A stretch of 6,139 nucleotides of DNA from Frankiales bacterium (GTDB lineage: Bacteria; Actinomycetota; Actinomycetes; JAFAQI01), in the NCBI GenBank assembly GCA_019246495.1, contig JAFAQI010000109.1, forward strand, positions 1 to 6,139, read 5' to 3'. This document shows positions 1 to 5,615 of this stretch, piece by piece. The position numbers and the translations under genes are program-made. The notes beneath the pieces are model-generated. The model was given only the letters and a program-made list of their open reading frames with translations. It was not told where the DNA came from and did no database searches. How positions within the stretch are numbered: the stretch's first letter is position 1; every line of letters begins with the position of its first letter.

Positions 1-726
1 GATCGTGATGACCACCGGGTCGAACACGTCGAACCGGCGGGTCACGAACGTCTGCAACGCCGTAACCATCTCGCAGGCAGCAGGGATCGGGTCCTTGGCC
101 CGGTGCGGCGAGGAGCCGTGGCCGCCCGCTCCACGCACCGTCACCCACAGCACGTCGGCGGCAGACATGATCGGCCCCGGCCGCGTCGCGAACAGCCCGC
201 GCGGCAGCATGCCCGACGTGACGTGCAAGGCGAGCGCCGCGTCCACCCGGCGTCCGGCTGCCTCCAGCACGCCTTCGGTGACCATGTGCGCGGCGCCGTT
301 GTAGCCCTCCTCGCCGGGCTGGAACATGAGCACGACGTCGCCGGACAGCTCCTCCCGCCGCGCCGCGAGGACGTGCGCCGCGCCGACCAGCATCGCCGTG
401 TGCAGGTCGTGTCCGCAGGCGTGCATCGACTCGCCGGTCGCAGCGAAGTCGACGCCGCTGCGCTCGTTGACCGGCAGAGCGTCCATGTCACCGCGCAACA
501 GCACCGCGCGGTCCGACGTCGCCCCGCGCAGGACAGCGGTCACCGACGACAGTGACCCGCCGGTCGACACCTCGAGCGGCAAGCCGTCGAGAGCGGCGAG
601 CACGCGTTCCTGCGTCCGCGGCAGGTCGAGCCCGATCTCGGGTTCGCGATGCAGGTCCCGCCGGAGACGCACCAGGTCGTCCTGCATCTGCCGCGCGTCG
701 TCGAGCACCGTCACGCCCGCGATCAT
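1..726 (-). CDS. M20-family metallo-amidohydrolase, N-terminal part (runs off left edge)
   Basis: Probable zinc or manganese amidohydrolase of peptidase family M20D (hippurate hydrolase / N-acyl-amino-acid amidohydrolase type), a cytosolic enzyme removing acyl groups from N-acylated amino acids. The 242 visible residues start at ATG 726. They hold an LRRDLHREPE segment near residue 20, RGDMDALP (D80, D82), the metal motif ACGHDLH (C104, H106), the EE pair in QPGEEGYNGA (E139 as likely catalytic base, E140 as likely ligand) and the ALALH histidine (H168). HGSSPHRAKDPI at 203-214 lies in the lid/dimerisation domain. Family members are usually about 380-420 residues, so the C-terminal part with the last metal histidine lies outside the window. 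The gene is divergent from the next one, with 24 bp between the start codons. No signal peptide is seen. The family call is firm; the exact substrate cannot be told. Confidence 0.93.
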   Translation of the reverse strand, partial: MIAGVTVLDDARQMQDDLVRLRRDLHREPEIGLDLPRTQERVLAALDGLPLEVSTGGSLSSVTAVLRGATSDRAVLLRGDMDALPVNERSGVDFAATGESMHACGHDLHTAMLVGAAHVLAARREELSGDVVLMFQPGEEGYNGAAHMVTEGVLEAAGRRVDAALALHVTSGMLPRGLFATRPGPIMSAADVLWVTVRGAGGHGSSPHRAKDPIPAACEMVTALQTFVTRRFDVFDPVVITI

Positions 727-735
727 CGCACCACC

Positions 736-742
736 GGAGAAG
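736..742 (+). promoter_or_regulatory. Ribosome binding site that fixes the start at 751
   Basis: GGAGAAG lies 8-10 bases before ATG 751. It supports that codon over the earlier in-frame ATG at 649, which would add 34 residues before the Rossmann motif and overlap the divergent amidohydrolase gene by 78 bp. Confidence 0.6.
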
Positions 743-750
743 ATGGCCGC

Positions 751-1737
751 ATGCGTTACGTCGTGCTCGGTGCGGGCGCCGTCGGAGGGACGGTCGGCGG
801 CCGGTTGGCGGATGCCGGTCACGACGTCGTGCTCGTCGCGCGGGGCGAACACGCGCGGACGATGCGGGAGCACGGGTTGCGGCTTGCGATGCCCGATCGC
901 ACGGTCGTCGTGCGCTGCCCCGTCGTCGACGACGTAGGGCAGCTGTCGCTGACCGACTCCGACGTCCTGCTGCTGGCGACGAAGACCCAGGACACACCAG
1001 ACCTTCTCGACCGGCTGCGCGCGCACGACGGGTTGCCGTTGTTCTGCCTCCAGAACGGTGTGGCCAACGAGCGGATGGCCCTACGCCGCTTCGAGCGCGT
1101 CTACGGCGTGGTCGTGATGCTTCCCGCAGTGCTCCTTGAGCCCGGACGTATCGACGCGCAAGGGGCTCCGTTCAGCGGACTGCTCGACCTGGGGCTGGCG
1201 GCCGGCGGTGTCGACGACGTCGCCACATCGGTCGCCGCCGACCTCGACACGTCCGGGTTCGTGTCCCGCGCGGTGCCGGACGTCATGCGCTGGAAGTACG
1301 CCAAGCTGCTGCGCAACGTCGGCAACGCGGTCGAAGCATTGTGCGGGCACGACATCGACGACGATGGCATGCGCATCGTCGCCGACATCGATCGCCGCGC
1401 CCGCGACGAGGCTGAAGCCGTCTTCGCCGCCGCCGGCATCGCCTGGGCGAGTGACGCGGAATGGGTCGAACGGCGCGGGGAGCAGGTGCAGCACGCCCCG
1501 GTCGAAGGACGTTCGCGGGTCGGCGGCTCGTCGTGGCAGAGCCTCGCGCGCGGCGCGGGCAGCATCGAGGCCGACTATCTCAACGGCGAAGTCGTGCTCC
1601 TCGGTCGGCTGCACGGCGTCGCCACACCGGTCAACGCGACGCTGCAGCGTCTCGCGCACCGCGCGGCGCAGAACCACACCCCGCCGGGTCAGCTGACTCC
1701 GGCGGACCTGGCCGCATGCCTGCCGTCACAACCGTGA
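751..1737 (+). CDS. Ketopantoate reductase (PanE/ApbA) family protein
   Basis: NADPH-dependent 2-dehydropantoate 2-reductase family protein. In the classic case it reduces ketopantoate to pantoate for pantothenate and CoA synthesis. The 328 residues match the usual family length. MRYVVLGAGAVGG carries the Rossmann GxGxxG (G7, G9, G12), followed by ATKTQ (K78) and LQNGVANE (N102). The all-helical C-terminal domain has WKYAKLLRNVGNAVEAL, where K185 aligns with the catalytic lysine and N189 with a substrate asparagine. A second expected asparagine four residues further on is A193, with N192 one position early. SSWQS (S260/S261) and SIEADYLNGE (E273) give the remaining active-site positions. No panB, panC or ilv gene is nearby, so it could be a paralogue acting on another 2-oxo acid. 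I therefore withhold the symbol panE. It probably leads a run with the next gene, 12 bp downstream. Confidence 0.9.
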   Translation: MRYVVLGAGAVGGTVGGRLADAGHDVVLVARGEHARTMREHGLRLAMPDRTVVVRCPVVDDVGQLSLTDSDVLLLATKTQDTPDLLDRLRAHDGLPLFCLQNGVANERMALRRFERVYGVVVMLPAVLLEPGRIDAQGAPFSGLLDLGLAAGGVDDVATSVAADLDTSGFVSRAVPDVMRWKYAKLLRNVGNAVEALCGHDIDDDGMRIVADIDRRARDEAEAVFAAAGIAWASDAEWVERRGEQVQHAPVEGRSRVGGSSWQSLARGAGSIEADYLNGEVVLLGRLHGVATPVNATLQRLAHRAAQNHTPPGQLTPADLAACLPSQP

Positions 1738-1749
1738 TCGACTGCGGCC

Positions 1750-2778
1750 ATGGCTGACACCACGACCGACCGAGTTCCGACGCGCCAGCTCGGCCGGTCC
1801 GGGCTCACCGTGTCGATGCAAGGCCTCGGCTGCATGGGCATGTCGCAGTCCTACGGCCCCGCGGATCGCGACGAGTCGATCGCGACGATCCATCGCGCGA
1901 TCGAGCTCGGCGTGTTCTTCCTCGACACCGCGGACATCTACGGCGTCGGCCACAACGAGGAGCTCGTCGGTCAGGCGTTGCGCGGCCGCCGCGACGACGT
2001 CGTGCTCGCAACGAAGTTCTCGATCCGTCGCGAGAACGGCGAGCAGCGGATCGACGGGAGCCCGGACTACGTCCGCTCGGCCTGCGACGCCTCGCTCCGC
2101 CGGCTCGGGGTCGACCACATCGACCTCTACTACCAGCATCGCGTCGACCCGACCGTGCCGATCGAGGAGACAGTCGGGGCGATGGCCGAGCTCGTCGCCG
2201 CCGAAAAGGTGAAGCACCTCGGCCTGTCGGAGGCGAGCAGCGCGACCATCGAGCGCGCGGTCGCCGTCCATCCCATCGCTGCGCTGCAAAGCGAATGGTC
2301 GCTGTGGACCCGCGACCTCGAGTCCGCCGCCGCCGGTGAGTCGGTGCTCGAGACGGCCCGGCGGCACGGGATCGGCATCGTGCCGTTCAGCCCGCTCGGC
2401 CGCGGCTTCTTCACCGGCGCCATCACGTCGCCGGACGACTTCGGGCCGGACGACTTCCGGCGGGGCAACCCGCGCTTCCAGGGCGACAACTTCACCGCCA
2501 ACCTTCGGCTGGTCGACGCCGTGCGCGAGCTCGCGTCGGAGAAGGGCTGTACGCCGGGCCAGCTCGCGCTCGCCTGGGTGATGGCGCAAGGCGAGGACGT
2601 CGTACCGATCCCCGGCACCAAGCGCCGGTCCTATCTGGAGGAGAACGCGGGCGCGTGCTTCGTCGAGCTGACCACCGACGACCTCCGCCGGCTCGGCGAG
2701 ATCGCGCCGCCAGACGTCGCCGCCGGCGGCCGCTACCCGTTCGCGCACAGCTACGGCGACAGCCCTGCACTGTCCTAG
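1750..2778 (+). CDS. Aldo/keto reductase
   Basis: NADPH-dependent oxidoreductase with the aldo/keto reductase TIM-barrel fold, reducing aldehydes or ketones to alcohols in the cytosol. The 342 residues are full length. [21 protein letters not shown] is the N-terminal signature. The catalytic tetrad is complete: D59 and Y64 in LDTADIYG, K89 in LATKF, and H130 in [21 protein letters not shown] at 211-223 and [14 protein letters not shown] near 286-299 form the cofactor-binding part. The GCMGMS opening and the overall layout resemble the AKR13-like group that includes yeast and plant YakC-type proteins. No good Shine-Dalgarno sequence precedes ATG 1750; with the upstream stop 12 bp away, translational coupling is likely. 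The substrate cannot be told from sequence. It lies between a PanE-like reductase and an AlkB-type repair enzyme, consistent with, but not proving, a role in carbonyl detoxification. Confidence 0.94.
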   Translation: MADTTTDRVPTRQLGRSGLTVSMQGLGCMGMSQSYGPADRDESIATIHRAIELGVFFLDTADIYGVGHNEELVGQALRGRRDDVVLATKFSIRRENGEQRIDGSPDYVRSACDASLRRLGVDHIDLYYQHRVDPTVPIEETVGAMAELVAAEKVKHLGLSEASSATIERAVAVHPIAALQSEWSLWTRDLESAAAGESVLETARRHGIGIVPFSPLGRGFFTGAITSPDDFGPDDFRRGNPRFQGDNFTANLRLVDAVRELASEKGCTPGQLALAWVMAQGEDVVPIPGTKRRSYLEENAGACFVELTTDDLRRLGEIAPPDVAAGGRYPFAHSYGDSPALS

Positions 2779-2786
2779 CCGCGTCG

Positions 2787-2792
2787 TAGCCT
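2787..2792 (+). promoter_or_regulatory. Candidate -10 element for leaderless alkB-like transcript
   Basis: TAGCCT fits the actinobacterial TAnnnT -10 pattern. Exactly six bases separate it from GTG 2799, so transcription would begin on the start codon itself. No ribosome binding site precedes this GTG, which agrees with a leaderless transcript. No clear -35 is visible. If real, it lets the AlkB-type gene be expressed apart from the two reductase genes upstream. Confidence 0.45.
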
Positions 2793-2798
2793 GACAGC

Positions 2799-3482
2799 GT
2801 GCCTCCCGCTGCGGTCGCCTGGCAACCGTCACTGTTCGACGGCGGACCGCTCGCGCTCGACCTCGATTACACCGGCTTGCGGCGCATCGTGCTCGACGAG
2901 CGGTCGTGGGTCGACTACTGCCCGGGCTGGCTGTCCGGCTCCGACATCGTCTTCGACGAGCTCGCCGGCGAGGCCCGCTGGCAGCAGCGCACCCGCTGGA
3001 TGTATGACCGCGAGGTGCCGGAGCCGCGGCTGACCGCGGGCTGGTCGACGGACGCGGCCGACGACGCCGTGCCACCGATGCTGCGGTCGATGGCGGAGGC
3101 GCTGTCCACCCGCTATCCGGTGCAGTTCGACCGCATCTGGGTGAACCTCTATCGCGACGGCACCGACAGCGTCGCCTGGCACGGCGACCGCAACCGGCTG
3201 GTCATGACCCGCCCGCTCGTCGCCACCGTGTCGCTCGGCGCGCGGCGCCGGTTCCTGCTGCGGCCGCGGGGGACGACGCGCGCGGTGCACCGGCTCGAAC
3301 CCGGGCATGGCGACCTCGTCGTGATGGGCGGCGAGTGCCAGGCCGAGTGGGAACACACGGTGCCCAAGACGAAGCAGCCCGTCGGCGCGCGGATGTCCGT
3401 GACGATCCGGCACTCCGCGCCCGCGCCCGGTGAGCGATGGCTACGCGAGCCGGGCAGCCGGGAGCCCGGTCACGCCTGGTAG
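2799..3482 (+). CDS. AlkB-type alpha-ketoglutarate-dependent dioxygenase
   Basis: Fe(II)/2-oxoglutarate dioxygenase of the AlkB family, expected to repair alkylated bases such as 1-methyladenine and 3-methylcytosine in DNA or RNA by oxidative demethylation. It has 227 residues; E. coli AlkB has 216. NLYRDGTDSVAWHGD carries the family NxY (N116, Y118) and the metal motif HxD (H128, D130). WEHTVPK supplies the distal metal histidine (H186). RMSVTIR supplies two arginines six residues apart (R198, R204), as in E. coli AlkB, where they bind 2-oxoglutarate. SLGARRRFLLRPRG and HGDLVVMGGECQ complete the jelly-roll core. The position four after the first metal histidine is N132, whereas E. coli AlkB (D135) and human ALKBH2 have an acidic residue there. 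The start is GTG without a ribosome binding site. The charged tail after residue 208 looks dispensable. It is convergent with the next gene, 7 bp away. Confidence 0.93.
   Translation: MPPAAVAWQPSLFDGGPLALDLDYTGLRRIVLDERSWVDYCPGWLSGSDIVFDELAGEARWQQRTRWMYDREVPEPRLTAGWSTDAADDAVPPMLRSMAEALSTRYPVQFDRIWVNLYRDGTDSVAWHGDRNRLVMTRPLVATVSLGARRRFLLRPRGTTRAVHRLEPGHGDLVVMGGECQAEWEHTVPKTKQPVGARMSVTIRHSAPAPGERWLREPGSREPGHAW
3450..3469. terminator. Weak candidate hairpin at the convergent gene ends
   Basis: CCGGGC (3450-3455) and GCCCGG (3464-3469) form a perfect 6-bp all-GC stem with an 8-base loop. An overlapping alternative pairs CCGGG at 3458-3462 with the same right arm. It lies inside the last codons of the AlkB-type gene and 20 bases past the stop of the minus-strand gene, a fitting place for that gene's terminator. 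There is no T-tract, so it may simply reflect high GC. Confidence 0.2.
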
Positions 3483-3489
3483 ACGAGGC

Positions 3490-3909
3490 TCAGGGAACCC
3501 GCTTCGCCAGCCACTCGAAGTTCTCGTAGAGCCGCGGCTCGCCCGCTTCGCGCCGAAGGGCCTTGCAGATCTTCTCGGCGGACGCCCACGCGCCGGCGAC
3601 CCAGTAGAGGTCGTGGACGAGCGCCTCGTTGAGGATGCCCTGCCGCACGAAGGTGGCGGTCGTCTCGTTGGAGCCGAGGAACGCCATCACCTGGCCCCAG
3701 CCGTCGCTTCCGATGGGGTGCTTCTTGCGCAGCTGCGACATGGTGGGCGGCGACTCGAACTGGCGGAGGATGCCGAACCCGGCGTTCGCGCCGTTGGCCG
3801 CATCGACGGCTTGGTGCTGAAGGATCAGCTGAGCGTCGTTGACGGTCGGCGGCGTACGCACGATCTGGATCTCGTCGGTCGAGATTTCCGGCATGGCGGT
3901 CGTCGTCAT
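3490..3909 (-). CDS. Small conserved-looking protein of unknown function, possibly DUF4760-like
   Basis: A 139-residue soluble protein that I do not recognise with certainty. The start ATG 3909 is fixed by a strong GAGG purine run; an in-frame ATG at 3969 would add 20 residues and has no such signal. NDAQLILQ at 24-31, a middle region with W71 and GSNETTATFVRQGILNEALVHDLYWVAGAW (79-108), and the ending GEPRLYENFEWLAKRV give a mostly helical pattern. That layout (a DAQLILQ opening, a helix with a gain-of-charge turn and 'G.L.E.L', then 'P R..... E') is reminiscent of DUF4760 proteins, but this is memory of a pattern, not a search. Third-position GC is lower in places, and the codon usage and clean composition still look like a real gene. 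There is no signal peptide or membrane segment. It is divergent from the histidine phosphatase gene and convergent with the AlkB-type gene. Confidence 0.8.
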   Translation of the reverse strand: MTTTAMPEISTDEIQIVRTPPTVNDAQLILQHQAVDAANGANAGFGILRQFESPPTMSQLRKKHPIGSDGWGQVMAFLGSNETTATFVRQGILNEALVHDLYWVAGAWASAEKICKALRREAGEPRLYENFEWLAKRVP

Positions 3910-3912
3910 GTG

Positions 3913-3920
3913 CCCCCCTC
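3913..3920 (-). promoter_or_regulatory. Strong ribosome binding site for the 3909 start
   Basis: On the minus strand the sequence reads GAGGGGGG, with GAGG ending 7 bases before ATG 3909. It decides this start over the in-frame ATG at 3969, and is the strongest Shine-Dalgarno sequence in the window. Confidence 0.65.
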
Positions 3921-3987
3921 GGTGCAAGCGACTAACCGTCTGCCTACTCCTGCACCGCTCGGCGCACAAGCGATTCGGTCGATCTCG

Positions 3988-3993
3988 TAACCT
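3988..3993 (+). promoter_or_regulatory. Candidate -10 element before the histidine phosphatase
   Basis: TAACCT fits TAnnnT and lies 8 bases before GTG 4002. A start site 7-8 bases downstream would give a leaderless transcript or one with a leader of one or two bases. No ribosome binding site or clear -35 is seen. The arrangement copies that at 2787 and 5603. Confidence 0.4.
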
Positions 3994-4001
3994 TCGGCCC
4001 C

Positions 4002-4703
4002 GTGACCCAGAACGAGCCGGAGAGCTATCCGCAGCACCGATTCACGCTGCCGCCCGACGCCACCGACCTGTTGCTGGTCCGGCACGGCGAGTCCGCTCCG
4101 GCGCGGCTGGACCGACCCGCCCCGCGGGTCGACGGACACAGCGACCCTGAGCTCTCGCCGGAGGGCCGGGAGCAGGCGGAGCGGCTCGCCGACCGGCTGG
4201 TGCACGAGGAGATCGACGCGATCTACGTCACCACGCTGCGCCGCACCGCCGAGACCGCGGCGCCGCTGGCGAGCCGGCTCGGGCTGGAGCCACGCGTCGA
4301 GCCCGACCTGCGCGAGGTGTTCCTCGGCGAGTGGGAAGGCGTCGCCTTCCGCAAGTACGTCACCGAGCGGCACCCCACCGCCGTACAGATGTTCCTCGAG
4401 CAGCGCTGGGACGTGATCCCGGGCGCGGAGACCAATGACGCCTTCCGCACCCGGGTGAAGTCCGGTCTCGACCGCATCGTCGCCGCGCATCGCGGCCAGC
4501 GCGTCGTCGTCGTCGTACACGGTGGCGTCATCGGTCAGGCCCTTGCGCTCGTCACCGGCGCGGGAACCTTCGACTTCCTCGGTGCGGACAACGCGTCGAT
4601 CTCGCAGATCGTCGCAATGCCGGACCCCTGGGTCGTACGCCGCTTCAACGACACCGCGCACCTTCACCCACGGCTGTCGCTCGTCGCCACGCCGCTGACC
4701 TGA
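4002..4703 (+). CDS. Histidine phosphatase family protein (phosphoglycerate mutase-like)
   Basis: Cytosolic phosphatase of histidine phosphatase branch 1, which uses a phosphohistidine intermediate to remove phosphate from small molecules or proteins. It has 233 residues. LLLVRHGES holds the RHG motif (R27, H28 as nucleophile, G29, E30). SPEGREQAERLADRL is the usual following helix. TTLRRTAETA supplies the second phosphate-pocket arginine (R80 or R81). LREVFLGEWEG contains the likely acid (E105). VVVVHGGVIGQAL holds the second catalytic histidine (H173). There is an extra stretch of about 20 residues before the first strand and a proline/arginine-rich insertion after the RHG motif (residues 32-46). 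The start is GTG 4002 with no ribosome binding site. The family includes cobalamin, glucosyl-phosphoglycerate and sugar phosphatases; nothing nearby picks a substrate. The next gene follows after a 120-bp gap with a hairpin. Confidence 0.93.
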   Translation: MTQNEPESYPQHRFTLPPDATDLLLVRHGESAPARLDRPAPRVDGHSDPELSPEGREQAERLADRLVHEEIDAIYVTTLRRTAETAAPLASRLGLEPRVEPDLREVFLGEWEGVAFRKYVTERHPTAVQMFLEQRWDVIPGAETNDAFRTRVKSGLDRIVAAHRGQRVVVVVHGGVIGQALALVTGAGTFDFLGADNASISQIVAMPDPWVVRRFNDTAHLHPRLSLVATPLT

Positions 4704-4743
4704 AACCTGCGCCGATAGGGACCGGTTCGTCCTCTGGTTGTGC

Positions 4744-4777
4744 CGCCACCGCAGTGCCAGCATCGCAGGCGGTGGCG
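4744..4777 (+). terminator. Hairpin between histidine phosphatase and cupin genes
   Basis: CGCCACCGC (4744-4752) and GCGGTGGCG (4769-4777) are perfect 9-base inverted repeats 16 bases apart. Inside the loop TGC (4755-4757) and GCA (4765-4767) can extend the stem, and one further G-C pair (4742/4779) follows a mismatch outside. It begins 40 bases after the phosphatase stop and ends 46 bases before the cupin start. There is no T-run after it, so it is either a tail-less GC-rich terminator or an element in the leader of the cupin gene. The rest of the 4704-4823 gap shows no convincing promoter. Confidence 0.4.
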
Positions 4778-4823
4778 CCGCACGCCCCGTGCCGCGCACC
4801 GATCAGGCAGTAGGGGTGGTCGC

Positions 4824-5594
4824 ATGGCAACAGCTCAGATCGCACACCTGGAAACGGACGGCGAGACCCGCGCGTTCAAAGCCCACGGCAAAGCCGTCCT
4901 CGGCAGTGCCGGAGGCGCCACGTTCATGAAGGGCACCTTCGAGCCGGGGTGGCGCTGGTCCGCCGACGTCGCACCGCTCGCCGGCAGCACGTCGTGCCAG
5001 GTCCGGCACCTGGGCTACGTCATCTCCGGGCGCATGCACGTGCAGCTCGACGACGGCAGCGAGGCGGAGATCTCCGCCGGTGACGTGTTCGACCTGCCCA
5101 GCGGCCACGACGCGTGGGTTGTCGGCGACGAGCCGTGCGTGATGGTCGACATCTCGCCGGAGGTCACCCGATATGCGACCGGCGGGGCGCCGAGCCCGCA
5201 GGCGGAGGACCGGCACATCGCGTTGGTCCGCAAGGGATACGAGGCCTTCAACAACGGTGACATGGACACGCTCGCCGGCCTTTTCTCGCAGGACATCGTT
5301 CAACATGTCCCCGGCACGTCGGTCCTCGCAGGCGCCCACAAGGGCATCGACGGTGTACTCACTCACTACGGGCACATCGCGGAGCTGACCGACGGCAACT
5401 TCCGCGCCGACCTCATCGAGGCGCACTCGGACGGCGCCGGGCACGTGACCGCGGTGCACCAGCTCACCGGCACCCGCAACGGCGTGACCCGGGTGAGCCG
5501 CGGCTCGCTGCTCTTCACGTTCGTCGGCTCCAAGGTCACGGACATCCTCGAGCTGAGCGGTGACATCGCGGGGGACGACGCGTTCTTCGCCTGA
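4824..5594 (+). CDS. Two-domain protein: cupin plus SnoaL/NTF2-like domain
   Basis: A 256-residue soluble protein with two small-molecule-binding folds. Residues about 20-115 form a cupin: TSCQVRHLGYVISGRMHVQLDDG is motif 1 (H62, G69) and AGDVFDLPSGHDAWVVGDEP is motif 2 (P92, H95). Motif 1 has one histidine rather than the HxH of metal-rich cupins, so metal binding is uncertain. A linker near 118-128 (ATGGAPSPQAE) leads to a SnoaL-like, NTF2-fold domain: IALVRKGYEAFNNGDMDTLAGLFSQDIVQHVPGTSVLAGAHKG, then a beta-rich half ending LLFTFVGSKVTDILELSGD. Such domains act as cyclases, isomerases, hydrolases or simple binding pockets. ATG 4824 follows the G-rich GGGGTGG at 4813-4819; an ATG at 4740 in the same frame would lie over the hairpin and give an arginine-rich, unlikely N-terminus. 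The substrate is unknown. The next gene, a dienelactone-hydrolase-family protein, follows 21 bp later. Confidence 0.9.
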   Translation: MATAQIAHLETDGETRAFKAHGKAVLGSAGGATFMKGTFEPGWRWSADVAPLAGSTSCQVRHLGYVISGRMHVQLDDGSEAEISAGDVFDLPSGHDAWVVGDEPCVMVDISPEVTRYATGGAPSPQAEDRHIALVRKGYEAFNNGDMDTLAGLFSQDIVQHVPGTSVLAGAHKGIDGVLTHYGHIAELTDGNFRADLIEAHSDGAGHVTAVHQLTGTRNGVTRVSRGSLLFTFVGSKVTDILELSGDIAGDDAFFA

Positions 5595-5602
5595 TCGCGC
5601 GG

Positions 5603-5608
5603 TAGCGT
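5603..5608 (+). promoter_or_regulatory. Candidate -10 element before the dienelactone-hydrolase-family gene
   Basis: TAGCGT fits TAnnnT and lies 7 bases before GTG 5616, in the 21-bp gap after the cupin-SnoaL stop. No ribosome binding site precedes the GTG, so a leaderless or near-leaderless transcript is plausible despite the close upstream gene. No -35 is seen. Confidence 0.4.
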
Positions 5609-5615
5609 CGCGCCC

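Noticed and set aside
103..555. Plus-strand open frames opposite the left-edge amidohydrolase
   Set aside because: The minus strand encodes an intact run of M20 catalytic motifs; the plus-strand frames are arginine/histidine-rich shadows.
1726..3075. Long minus-strand open frame (449 residues) opposite the aldo/keto reductase and AlkB-type genes
   Set aside because: Composition is arginine/alanine-rich with no recognisable motif, and the plus strand carries two clear enzymes. In very GC-rich DNA antisense frames stay open by codon bias.
3941..3969. Possible minus-strand promoter for the small gene: TTGTGC, 17-base spacer, TAGGCA
   Set aside because: Spacing is ideal, but the -10 lacks the final T and the -35 matches only TTG, so it is too weak to list as a feature.
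3430..3990. Plus-strand open frame (186 residues) over the small minus-strand gene
   Set aside because: It overlaps the AlkB-type 3' end and lacks a start signal, while the minus strand has a strong ribosome binding site and a more protein-like sequence.
3906..4799. Minus-strand open frame opposite the histidine phosphatase
   Set aside because: Low-complexity, valine/arginine-rich shadow of a clear histidine phosphatase; it also overlaps the start of the minus-strand small gene.
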